Part shown: piece after piece, positions 47,719 to 58,133 of the stretch
Position numbering within the stretch: position 1 is the first letter of the stretch
Layout of the letters: each line of letters starts with the position of its first letter
DNA from: Dicyema japonicum
Taxonomy: Eukaryota > Dicyemida > Rhombozoa > Dicyemidae
Assembly (NCBI GenBank): GCA_011109175.1
Contig: RDEW01000006.1
Coordinates: 595,232 to 659,231, forward strand
Direction: 5' to 3'
DNA length: 64,000 nt
Notes under the pieces: generated by a model
Database searches by the model: none
What the model was told of the DNA's origin: nothing
The model's input: only the letters and a program-made list of their open reading frames with translations
Made by a program: the position numbers and the translations under genes

Positions 47719-49396
47719 TTAAATAAATTTATTCAACCAACAATTCGATTCTGGTTGCTGAAACAACTCCGAGAGCGCCTTGTCCAATTGAACCCTCTGC
47801 CCATATGGCATCTCAGGGCTCTGCCTCCTATACTCCAGTGTCAGGCTCTCTAGGGTCCGCTTTAATACAGTGGACTGTAGATAGGCCTGGAGCTTCCTAT
47901 CTACCCCCAACTGCTTCAGATAACCTTTGTGGTACTTTGTTGCAATTCCTTCCCACGTCATTACTATTGGAATAACGAGGACCTTGCAACCAAGCATCTG
48001 CCCCATCTCGTTTGCAAGCAAGTCATACTTCCTTTTTTTCTCTATCTCCACAGTCTGCAAACAGTCTTGAGACGTAATGCCAACCTCTATGATAAGGACT
48101 TGGCCAGACTCCTTATCGTGTACCACAATGTCCGGTTTATTGTGATTGACTAGCACCGAGGTACGGATAACACTGTTTAACTTAATATGAACCCTGGTGT
48201 TATCTACTACAGATTGCACCTTATGTGTCCACAACTTTCTGGTGTGGCGAATACCATACTTATTGCATAGTAGAAGATGAAGACTCCTTACTACCTCGTT
48301 ATGCCTCCACACATAGTCGTGGCAGAGCATGGATCCACATCGAGTGGCTAAATGATCAACCGACATGCTCCTTGACTTACAGTGGGGACATGTATTTGTT
48401 GATCGACCCCAAAAAATATTGCGGTCTTGCATATACGTGTACAACGCCTCCGATCGAGGTGAGTTGTCACCGTATTTTAGCCATATTGTCGACGACTTAA
48501 GGTCGACATGTGGGTTGTCCAATGCTCTGAAGAGGACCTTATGAAGGCTTTTTAAGTTGATCTTTTCCATCAAATTATTATATTGTAATTCGATCAACGC
48601 CTTCACATTTACTAGCCCACCATCATCAACACCATACTTAGCAGACAAAAAATCTGATAGTGCCTAGGTGGGTTGCCCGTCTTTTCTCGGTCGTTATTAT
48701 GGCGTGCTTCCTAGCAGACACACTTGACCCAGCTATCAGGGTGTCGTGCATTCGCATTAGGATACGCTCACTTAGTTGGACTACTCCACACAGTCCACGG
48801 CCGAATTTATCACGGGGTAAATATAGTCTCTCCTTATTGGCTGCCAGCACATGGACATGGTTCTCTCTGAGTACTCCACGGATCATAACATCCATCTCAT
48901 CATACTCCTTGGGCTCAAACTCCACAACACCTATGTAGTAGTTTAGCAGCGAGACAGCATACTCATTTAATGCTAGGAACAAATTCCTTGCATTTAGAGA
49001 CGTCTTACATAATAACGCTGCTCTTTTACGAATGCCTTCAGTAATTTGTCGATTTGTCTCAGGCATTATAAGGGACTTTGGAGTTTCGGTAACACCCAGA
49101 TACTTATATCCTTCGTGTTCCTCTAGGACTCTTACTAACTCGCTACATACTTGCGTGTTAGTAGCAGACTTTGAATAATTCAAATCTAGTCCTATACTCT
49201 CAAAGAATTCCCTGACACAGACCCCCATGGAGTAGAGCTCCTTGGCTGTTCGAGCATACATCTTCAGGTCATCGACAAAAAGAAGGTGATTTGTGCTGAA
49301 ACAAACAGCCTCACAATGAACTGGTATTTGCTCTAACCGGTCATTGAGACGGAGACTCAATGGCTCCAAACAGAGAACAAAGAGCAGCTGAGACAT
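47719..49396 (-). mobile_element. R2-like non-LTR retrotransposon (RT plus restriction-like endonuclease), 5'-truncated
   Basis: Reading from 49396: QLLFVLCLEPLSLRLN and HLLFVDDLKMYA (RT blocks 4-5, FVDD), GLDLNYSKSAT, KYLGV, then the thumb (LLNYYIGVVEF). The C-terminal part has a CPHC..........H....RC zinc knuckle and the nuclease core KPDIVVHDKESGQVLIIEV. This architecture is that of the R2/NeSL/CRE group. The two open frames join at the A6 run at 48647-48652 (T6 on the coding strand); five T would give one continuous frame (IRFLSAKYGVDDG). The 5' half of the RT is missing. Flanked by a 34-bp direct repeat. Confidence 0.85.
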
Positions 49397-49428
49397 GCTA
49401 ATTATACTTTTTTGATATTTACCTTTTG
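49395..49428 (+). repeat. Right copy of the 34-bp direct repeat
   Basis: Identical to 47503-47536; a likely target-site duplication of the intervening insertion. Confidence 0.85.
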
Positions 49429-49479
49429 AAAATGTTTGTTTTCCTTAGAATGAGTCTATCAAATTTGTTTAATCAATTT

Positions 49480-49830
49480 ATTTAAAAGAACCAATCAACC
49501 GGAGGTCATACAGTAGCCGTCATGACTGCTTGGTTATTTCATTTATCCCCGGTCCCTACAAGTGAAGGAAATCGGTGGCTAACTTGACATATCATATCCA
49601 TTACCAAGCAAACTATTTAGTTGAGATTGGTCTGTCCGCTAATAGCCATCAGCGATCAAGGGGATCTCCTGTGCATATAGAAATCCGATTCCCTAGACGA
49701 CCCAGGAATTCCAGCGTAGAAGGCGTAAGAAAACAGGACGTTTCAACTGAGAGCGAAACAAACAAAAAATCCTCGGGTAGGACCGCGTATTTGCTCGTTT
49801 TGATCTCTCGGCCTTCTCAGCGAAAATTAA
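49480..49830 (-). pseudogene. Diverged YLDD element 3' end with an embedded SINE B tail
   Basis: 49640-49825 aligns in order with 34935-35105 (AATAGCCATCAGCGATCA, GACCCAGGAATTCCAGCG, CGGCCTTCTC). 49535-49600 is a SINE family B tail lying between it and the presumptive 3' terminus at 49490. Confidence 0.6.
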
Positions 49831-50204
49831 ACTATACTTTCAAAAAAAGATCCCAAGAAAAAAGAGTACTTTTCAACAACACTAAAACTAATCATTTTTT
49901 AAAATGAAAAGGATATTTATTCAAAACAAAACGAACAACCAATTAAAGTGATTTAAGTGGCTGTCTCACCATCCTCGAATGAAAAAGACACTATTTTAAA
50001 GTGAAAAACATTTATGCTAACTAATTGTCGAGAGGAGACCAAGGAATTCAGTGAGAATGAACAGCAGAAAAATTCAAACACGGAATCATCTTAATTTAGC
50101 AGAGCACATATGACATTATGCTTTTTAAAACAAAAACTAAATAATTCTTAATCTACTAAAACAATAAATTTACAATAGAATATCAAATAAACAAAAAGAA
50201 AACA
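49831..50204. other. AT-rich 3' flank of PP5
   Basis: No frame. 50175-50204 is also present in the duplicated fragment at 52030. Confidence 0.4.
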
Positions 50205-51882
50205 TCATCTCATAAACTGACTGGCATACTTCATTGCCGGGACATTAGGATGGGTCTATCAATGACACACACAACTACCACTGCAGAGAATGTTGTAAAT
50301 TTGGGGGAAAGATCAGAAGCTGTTATCGTTATATATGCGCCCAAATTCCCAACAGAATCACTGAAAGTCAAAAACACCACCACCAGTAATTTGGAGCTGA
50401 AAATATTGTTATGCATTTTCCTTCATGGGCCACCTCATAGCCCGACTCCTTGACCTCGTGGCTACGAATAATGTAGTCCAGCTGATTCTGTTCAAGAAAT
50501 CGCTTAGTAATATCGGGACCAAACTGAATTCCAACTCCCCGTTTACTTTCCCCGACTCCTTCCCCAGGCTGAGGGTCAGACCAGAGCAGATCAGTCATCA
50601 GACAGGCTAAAATAAAACAGTTCACTACAAGTATCCGGTGGTTGACAGAACCTTTTAATGCCGTTTACGGCTTCCATGGTTATTTCCGCAGCAGAGAGTC
50701 CGCCATGGACAACAAATACCCGCTGATTTATCAAATAAGCTAACGGAAGACTGTTAAACAACTGCGTGAAGCTCATCATCATTTCACCCCCGTACTAAAC
50801 TCAGAAGTAAATATACCTTGTATTTAACCTCTCCCTCAAATCCATACATCTGATTCATGGTAACAGTCTCGTGGTTCCCTAAAATAAGTCATCCGTAACC
50901 TCTGTTCAGGAAGAAGCTGTTCGGGTAAAGGAGACTGTAAGTGATGAGAAGAAGGATGCACTCCACGGAAAATGAACCACGATCTACAAAGTCCCCATTG
51001 AATAGCTATAATTGGTCCCACGTGGTCTACATATGCATTTTCGCTAGATGGGAATCCGTTAGTTTCGAATATGTTGAGCAGATCGTAGTACTGACCATGA
51101 ATGTCCCCACAAATTGTCAGTTTTGAATAATTGGAGACGTCAATGTGCCTCAACGTGGGCTTTGATCTCTGCATCTCGTTGGCCATCCCAATCAGCTGGA
51201 AATGACCGTTAGATAAACCTGTAAGGCGTATTTTCTGTGAAGTAGCTTCTGAGACTTTAAATGCTGGGCGAGATCACGTGCGAAATTATCAGTGACTCGT
51301 TTGTCCACCAACATGGGACCTTTGTAGGTTTCTTCTACAACTGGAAAATAAATTACCCCATAATTACATATTTTATCGATATTCTTCATATTAATCCCGG
51401 AATCCAGCTCCATCGAGTTGAGAGCCTTGAGTATGTTGTTTCTGTTAAGAGTTTTCTCGCATTCCTGCCGTTTTGCCATGGCAAATTTATCTCCCTTGCA
51501 GACTTCCAGAACCTTATATTTATGTGACTCAGTACATTATCGAAGTCATTTAAGGCTAACCTGAACTTCCCCAGGGCCATGTAGGCACAAGCGCGTCTGT
51601 AATATCCCTAAAGTAATTTGAGTAAAAAAACTTTGATAAACGACTCGTTGAGCTTGACTGCTTCATTGGCGTCGTTCACAGCCGCTCCGTAACTCTCCAG
51701 TTTTAGATGAGTGATACTCCGGTTGGCATAGAGAGTGGACAAGTCTTCATCGTTTGTTGTGACGGCAATTGCCTGTGAATAATTTTCCAGAGCCAAATTC
51801 AGTTTGTTTTCTCAACTTAATATTACAGCATACCTTTGAAGAAAACATTGGCAATCCGACGTAATCTCTCACTCTCAGACAT
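50205..51882 (-). CDS. PPP5C: Serine/threonine protein phosphatase 5
   Basis: TPR-containing PPP phosphatase regulated by Hsp90 and arachidonate (family knowledge). N-terminal TPRs: [54 protein letters not shown]. Linker [15 protein letters not shown]. Catalytic domain: [19 protein letters not shown], then after a 25-nt intron [58 protein letters not shown] and [16 protein letters not shown]. The C-terminus is [15 protein letters not shown]. Resolved introns are 23, 25, 23 and 23 nt; more are present between 50700 and 51600. The intron at 51006-51030 contains CACGTG. Start at 51882. Confidence 0.93.
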
Positions 51883-52029
51883 GTGTTTTTAAATAATTTT
51901 TATTTTATTAAAAAATTCAATCAAAATAGTATTTTTTCAATTATTTTTAATAATAATTAAAATTTCGGAAAATTCAAGAAAAATTATTTTTCTCGCTTTT
52001 AAATTATTTTTTGACGCGTCCGATTTTAA

Positions 52030-52138
52030 ACATTAATATCAAATAAACAAAAATCAAACATCATCTCATATACTGAGTGGCATACTTCATTCCTAGGACA
52101 TTAGGATGGGTCTATCGATAACACACCTTAACTACCAC
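52030..52138 (-). pseudogene. Duplicated 3' end of PP5
   Basis: About 105 bp match 50180-50290: the last exon (CTCATA.ACTGA.TGGCATACTTCATT), the last 23-nt intron and part of the preceding exon, plus AT-rich 3' flank. It lies about 150 bp upstream of the PP5 start in the same orientation. Several substitutions, so not recent. Confidence 0.88.
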
Positions 52139-52139
52139 T

Positions 52140-52385
52140 AACACACATGACTTTATTGGACTTCGCCACGTGGCCCATGTTGTCCTACGTGGCTAATTGG
52201 TCGAAGTTTTCTGATTGTTTTGCTTGTTCTTCCCTTTCCTTTCCTATTAGAGTGTCGTCATGTGATTTATTTTTCTAGGTGGCGCTTAGTGCCAGGTTGG
52301 CACGAAAAAGATCATTTGCTTTCCACCACTCCACTGGAGGAATTTCCACAACTGCAAGTATAGACGTATTTTTCCTTTATGCTGA
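52140..52385 (+). repeat. SINE copy, plus orientation
   Basis: GCCACGTGGCCCATGTTGTCC, A-box-like CGTGGCTAATTGG, GTGTCGTCATGTGATT, core GGCGCTTAGTGCCAGGTTGG, then CCACTGGAGGAATTTCCACA. Shows the 5'-to-3' order of the family directly. Confidence 0.75.
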
Positions 52386-52429
52386 TTTTGAGTGGACTTT
52401 TTTGTAGAAGTGGAAACTAAATACGCTTA

Positions 52430-52560
52430 ATTTTTTTAATAAATAACAATTTATTGAAGAATAAAACCAAATAGTTAAAGGCTACTGGCTGCTCTCAGGA
52501 TTGAGAGCGCATTTCCCCTTACGATCTGTAAGGAGATGCGCTCAATGAGCCAGCCCGCTT
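52430..52560 (-). pseudogene. 3' tail of a YLDD-related element
   Basis: TTTATTGAAGAATAAAACC...GCTACTGGCTGCTCTCAGGA...GAGATGCGCTCAATGAGCCAG parallels the element 3' end at 34850-34945 and the fragment at 33985-34050. Confidence 0.5.
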
Positions 52561-52759
52561 AATTAGTTGTTTACTTTAATTTCTTTCTTGATGCATCCGG
52601 GGTTAATAAATTAAACATTAATATTTTGTTAATTTTCAGCCGAGAACCCTTAATGCAGATATGTTATGTTGGAGGAGATTGGAGTTATTGAAAACAGCAC
52701 CTAAATAATTAGCGAGAGCCGAGAGATGCGTTATGTTGAGCTTTGGGACCAAAAACGTG

Positions 52760-52960
52760 TTATGAACTCGAGAAAGGAAGATACTTGTATATTAACTTGA
52801 GAACCACTTGTCCGAGAATTTTGGAAATGACAGATAATAGTGAAATTGGTAGATATGGTCCTAGATCTGAAGGATCTGTATTGGGCTTCAGGATTGGGAT
52901 GATTTTTGGGAATCCGACAATAAGAAACAAAACGATGTCGGTCCTCAAACTGTGGTCGTT
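52760..52960 (-). pseudogene. LINE RT fragment
   Basis: PILKPNTDPSDLGPYLPISLLSVISKILGQ is the RT block with P..KP....P...YRPISLLS; the arginine of YRP is replaced by leucine. Isolated. Confidence 0.75.
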
Positions 52961-54783
52961 TGATCAAATACATTATTTTTCCACTACGTCTACCCAATTC
53001 TCAACTCAACAAGTTAGAATTCTCTCTACGGAGGGACATCCAGACAAATCTGGCTTGTCTACGCAGTGGACACCACATCACTATCAATATACGGATATAA
53101 ATTAGTGAATCAAAAATGTCAATTTTTTGCAACTTCTCTGAGTTAACAGCACACCTTTTCAATGCTCAGAATTCATACCATGTCCACCTGACATGCTGAA
53201 AGTGACCGATTTATTGCAACGACCAGAATTTGCCGCCTATTATTTGAAAACCACTGCCCTTTATACGGGTTGGTAAGGCAGGGGTACCTTAACTAACATG
53301 CTCGGTAAATTGACTTTCAGACGCATTCGATATTTTAATTTGTAAATAAATAAAGTGCTGACTATTAATTTAATTGATAATTGAGAAAATAAAAATATTT
53401 CGATAAAATTTAAAATCGTTAAATATTAATAGGAAACTTAACTAAGCACTTTTCTGCAATAAATTGTATTTTTTTTATTTTGAAAAATGCACTTTTTAAC
53501 AAAATAATAATTGTGGCAGTGACACCGTCATCAGTGATGCATCACTGCGGAACCGGGTTGTCTCAGGAATTTTCAGGTAAAAAAGAAAAGAATTAGAACT
53601 TATCAACGCCTTCGATGCCTTTGATGCATTTGCCTTGGATTTCTGCCTAAGCTTGTGTTTTGCAAATCCTAAAGGTGGAGATTGATCGACTTGTTTTAGG
53701 AGACGCTTAATGGCAGGCTGGCATCCAAAAAGGACCTATATCTTCCCTACTCCAATGAATGGGTTCTCAAAAATAAAGGAAACGGATGGACGTGATACTT
53801 GAACAGCATATTTCTTACACCGACAGTTAGTTAAGTTACCACGGCAACTTTGGTGTGGTACAAGTTCAGACATTCAGAAAGGTGATTTGTTGTCAACTAG
53901 GGGAGGTTGAAAGGAACAGAGGACATCTTTCGCATCATCAAGTCTACATAGATCGGTAAAGAAGAGACTCCGACCATGGCAACTGGATTTACCTTAATTA
54001 TACGTTAATCAACTTTTCCGGCGTCAATATTAACTTTAACTTAAACTAATCAAAGAGATCTCGCAGAGACCGCATATGAAGTATAAGCTCATGATGATGA
54101 GAAGGGATATGTCTCACTCCGACCGGAGAATCTGGATAAAGCACATTTCAGGTATATCTTATTAGTCAAGCATGACTCCCATGATGTTTGTCGCAGTATT
54201 GATTAAGATAATCGTGCTATTAGCAAAGGATTCTCGGTTTGATGCTGTAGTCCCTAAGGACTTCGTTTGGGAAACTGTAAGCTTTAGTTGAAAGAACTAT
54301 GAGGTCAGAGTATTTTAGAGCTCATTATGACCAATGTGGATGTCTGACAAATATTACTAGCAGCAATGTCAATATCATCTGTGTAGGATAGCAGGATGAA
54401 TTTTTTGTTCTAGGCTGTGGCAAATCGTGTATGAATAGGCTGAATGGAAGGAGTGAAAGACAAGATCATTGGGAACTCCATGTCTATCAGAAAAGTAACT
54501 GGCAAAAGCGGATGTTCCCAGAGATCCACCAGGTATGACTGCTGTGATGCAGATCTTGAAGGCGGACTGTGGCCAGTCTTGTGAGATCTTCAGTTGGCAG
54601 GTGTGTCGAATCCAGCAGCAATAAATAGCCGATAATATTATATTGAAAAAATGTCACTAATTTATTGAATATTTCCTATTAATTGAACTATTTAATATTA
54701 AATTTTACAAATAATTAAATAAATTATATTTAAATTGTTATTAAGTTGTCAAGTAATGCTGTTTTTTTCAATAGAATACAAAT
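52961..54783. repeat. Repeat-rich intergenic, no gene
   Basis: 53515-53575 repeats 42665-42720. 53690-53830 (+) is a SINE (core GACGCTTAATGGCAGGCTGG, tail GGATGGACGTGATACTTGAA). 54510-54640 has SINE B-like AGAGATCCACCAGG and a B-box-like TGTCGAATCCAG. The rest is AT-rich. Confidence 0.5.
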
Positions 54784-55721
54784 ATGGATGATATTGAGGG
54801 AGAACTCGCAACCAGGGATTTTATAGTGGCCAACAGATACAGACTAATCAAAAAAATTGGTAGTGGATCCTTCGGAAAGATCTACTCGGCTATTAACGTA
54901 AGCAACGGCGAAGAGGTCGCTGTCAAAATGGAGAATTCCAACAGTCAGCACCCACAACTGGCATTTGAAAGCAAAATATATCGATTCATGCAGGGAGACC
55001 AAGGGATTCCTAGTCTGAAGGGGTATTACGAGCAGAACAGCTACAACATTATGGTGATAGAACTGCTTGGTCCCTCACTTGAGGATCTCTTCAACCTTTG
55101 TAACCGAAGATTTGAACTGAAAACGGTCTTAATGTTGGCAGATCAGATGCTGAACCGACTCCAATACATCCACTCCCGATGTTTCATTCACAGGGACATC
55201 AAACCTGACAACTTCCTGATGGGAGCTGGTCGTTACTCAAGCAAACTATTCATAATCGACTTTGGTTTGGCCAAGAAGTACATGAGTTCCACTACAGGAG
55301 CGCATATTCCGTACAGAGACAACCGCAGTCTTACGGGACGGCGAGATATGCCAGTATAAACGCCCATTTGGGGATTGAGCAGAGCAGAAGGGACGATCTG
55401 GAGTCCCTGGGATACGTCCTGATGTACTTTAACCGAGGAAGTCTTCCGTGGCAGGGACTCAGGGCGGCCAATAGAAGGCAGAAGTACGAGAAGATCTCGG
55501 AAAAGAAGATCTCTACGACAATTGAGCAGCTTTGTCGTGGATTTCCTAACGAATTTGCCATGTATTTGAACTACTGTCGGTCTCTGAGGTTCGATGAGGT
55601 CCCCGACTACTTTTACTTGCGTCAACTATTCCGTATTCTTTACAGGAACATGAACTACCCCAATGACACGCTATTTCAATGGAGTCTGATGCCTAGATCT
55701 ACCCCTGCTAAGGATAAATGA
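54784..55721 (+). CDS. CSNK1A1: Casein kinase 1 alpha, intronless
   Basis: Ser/Thr kinase with roles in Wnt and cell-cycle signalling (family knowledge). All kinase motifs are present: [64 protein letters not shown]. After a frame break come [49 protein letters not shown] and the CK1 alpha end [19 protein letters not shown]. The break is one missing base at about 55338 (GGGACGG for expected GGGAACGG) within the LTGTARYAS motif. Unlike almost every other host gene here, it has no miniature intron. About 312 residues if the base is restored. Confidence 0.9.
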
Positions 55722-56432
55722 TTTAACATTTTTATTTTAATATTTTTGATTTTAAACAATATTGATTTGTGAATTTATGTCGATAATCATCTTCCTTACA
55801 TTGACTGCTTAAACGTGCACTTTTGTGGTTTGAATAACCACGATTTGTTAAGTATTATACTAAAGTGCATTGATTTATGGTAATTGAACTGGCACGTGGC
55901 TGTGCGCTTTATATACTATGGTTGAGTTCGTCGTTGGATCTTCTAGTGTACGTGGATTAAATAAGATCGGATTTGCGAAGGTACCGGGTAGTGATGTCCG
56001 GCTCAATATAACAGAGATTAGTTGGGGATTTTGACGAGGGTTGTTTGTCTTGAGGCTTATTTTTTCCAACAGATTTTATTAGCTAATCTGCCACGTCATT
56101 ATTAAGCAACTATTTATCTAATATTTCTGAATCTTACATCCCCCATTGTCAGTTTGTTCTCATTCTAATAAACCTGTCTTTAGAGGTGTGTCATTTCAAA
56201 ACCACATGCTTCCTCTACAGGGGACAATTCTATTAATCTCTCTAGCTTTCGTCCTTGATGGGAGAGCTTACGAATCCCCAAGAATAAAAGCTCACATGAG
56301 GAGATATTGCGGACCTTATAGCATGCCAGAGATCTTGTAGTTGACTAAGAATAAGGCTCTCCCTAATAAAGTTACCTTTATGGTAATATGTGTAGCACCA
56401 TGCAGCTGAATAGTTAATTAGGTTGAGGTAAG
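55722..56432. other. Intergenic, no gene supported
   Basis: The frame at 56146-56340 has no recognisable content. CACGTG at about 55892. Confidence 0.4.
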
Positions 56433-57438
56433 TTATTAGGGCAACCAGGAAATTGCATTTTTAATAGAAAATTGCAAATACAACTTTTTTTAATTGCACA
56501 AAATTCAATTTTTATTTTCATTATAAAAAAATAAACGAAATTATTTATTGTAATACGAAATTAAATATTCCTGAACATTTTCAGGTTTGAAGTTTCGATC
56601 TTTATTAAGAATTTTCGCTCTTTCAACAGAGGCTGAGCTTCCGCAAAAATTGCAAGTTAAAATTGAAAAAATATAACTAAAATTAATTATTATGTATAGC
56701 TTTATTTTTTTTGAACCACACGAGAATTTATTTTTTAAAATTATAAAAAACTAGGACGACAGAATGACGATGGCGTTACCTCTGATAATCGCCATTTCGA
56801 ACCTCTGCTTCAACCAGAGCCTATCCTTTGACTCACACCTTTTTGAGGCTAGTTTGCTTCCAATGCTGGAGAGAAAGGCGTCCGTCTTCGCTCCTACGGT
56901 TCAGTTGTCTTCACAGCAATGGAGGTGAAATGGTATTGGTCTCCGAGGGATTCGTATTTACGGATCTTCTTGGCCTCCGCCTGGTCGGCTGCGTCTCCAG
57001 GAGAGTGCGTCGCCGTCAGCGATCTGGCCCCTGAGAAGGTTTCTACACATGTTGCGTCCCAAACGAGTGATTTTCCGTGGGAGTGTGGGAATAACGTCAT
57101 GGCATCCGGCATCTTCCCGTCGCCTCTGTCTAATCCCAATGTTCCAATTGGGCCGGAAATCCCGCTGCCTTGAGGGCTCAAAAAATGATGTCATTGAGGG
57201 CTGCGTGACGCGGGGTTCGACCAGCGATTGTCGGCAAGAGAGTGGATGTAAGCCTTTCGTATCAACGTCCCCGCCGCAACGGCATTTGTGTCTCTGGAAT
57301 ATGTCCACTCCTAGGCGCAGTGCTACCCCGATCCTCAGGCTGTTTTCGTCAAGGAGGGTCCCCAGATGTGGGTCACTGCTTTATTATTTATCGAACTTTT
57401 ATTAAATTATAATTAATTGCAATTTCCCTAATAATAAA
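56433..57438. repeat. MITE with inverted ends, invaded by a YLDD fragment
   Basis: Left end TTATTAGGGCAACCAGGAAA, right end (reverse complement) TTATTAGGGAAATTGCAATT. 56558-56580 is the uninterrupted counterpart of the pogo-like insertion site at 36.6 kb. The interior from about 56750 to 57385 is foreign. Confidence 0.65.
56890..57310 (-). pseudogene. YLDD element endonuclease fragment
   Basis: Overlapping frames give HKCRCGGDVDTKGLHPLSCR (zinc motif), DGKMPDAMT and LVWDATCVETFSG (nuclease core), matching LVWDVTCTDTFA at 35150. Frame breaks throughout. Confidence 0.8.
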
Positions 57439-57639
57439 TCAAAATAATATTTTGCAAGGAAATACGCAATTAATTAGTCAGCATAGAAATGCTATGTTTT
57501 TTGTTGAATAATAAATTTTAACATATTCACGCTGTAGAATTCATTAGGGCAAATCGTGGTATCTGCTAATCACGAACATTATGCGATATCGTACGACTCA
57601 CACAAAGTTATTATGTGGACCTGGAACGTCCGTCAATGG

Positions 57640-57710
57640 TAGTTATGTTCTTGTTAGCCGCCGGTTTCCCTCACTTGTAGGGACCGAGGGTAAATAAATA
57701 AAATACGACG
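57640..57710 (+). repeat. SINE family B tail
   Basis: GTTCTTGTTAGCCGCCGGTTTC, then CACTTGTAGGGACCGAGGGTAAATAAATAAAA. Confidence 0.75.
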
Positions 57711-57864
57711 CACGCAGTCAGTAAAAAAACTTATATTTCATTTAACAAAATAAACATAGGGTCTACACAAATTCCCGCTTTTATTAAATTTAATGAGTAA
57801 ATTGCCTTCCACAAAAAACCCACGTACAGATATATTGATATATACTAATGACGTCATAGTTTAT

Positions 57865-57960
57865 GGCTTCTCCAGTGATCTCTGTTGCAATCGTGAGAGG
57901 CAACGCAACGTCGGTAATATCGCGGGGACCACTTAGATGGATTGCTGTGCTAATTAATTG
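57865..57960 (-). repeat. Dispersed repeat R3
   Basis: Inverse of 12705-12800: GATCTCTGTTGCAATCG, GGCAACGCAACGTCGGTAAT, ACTTAGATGGATT. Confidence 0.65.
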
Positions 57961-58133
57961 TTACTTTTAAAATGTGTTATTAGTTTATGAAGATTTTATT
58001 GCTAAATTATGAAGATCTGATTAATTAAGAGAAAAACAGCAACAGGGCTACTTGAAAGGCCTAAGGAACTCGTTACAGAAGATACCCTGGAAGAAGACTA
58101 TGAGATACTTTGGCTCCTTACTGACGAAAAAAA

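Noticed and set aside
49575-49907. 110-codon plus-strand frame as a gene
   Set aside because: It is the antisense of a decayed YLDD element 3' end plus a SINE tail.
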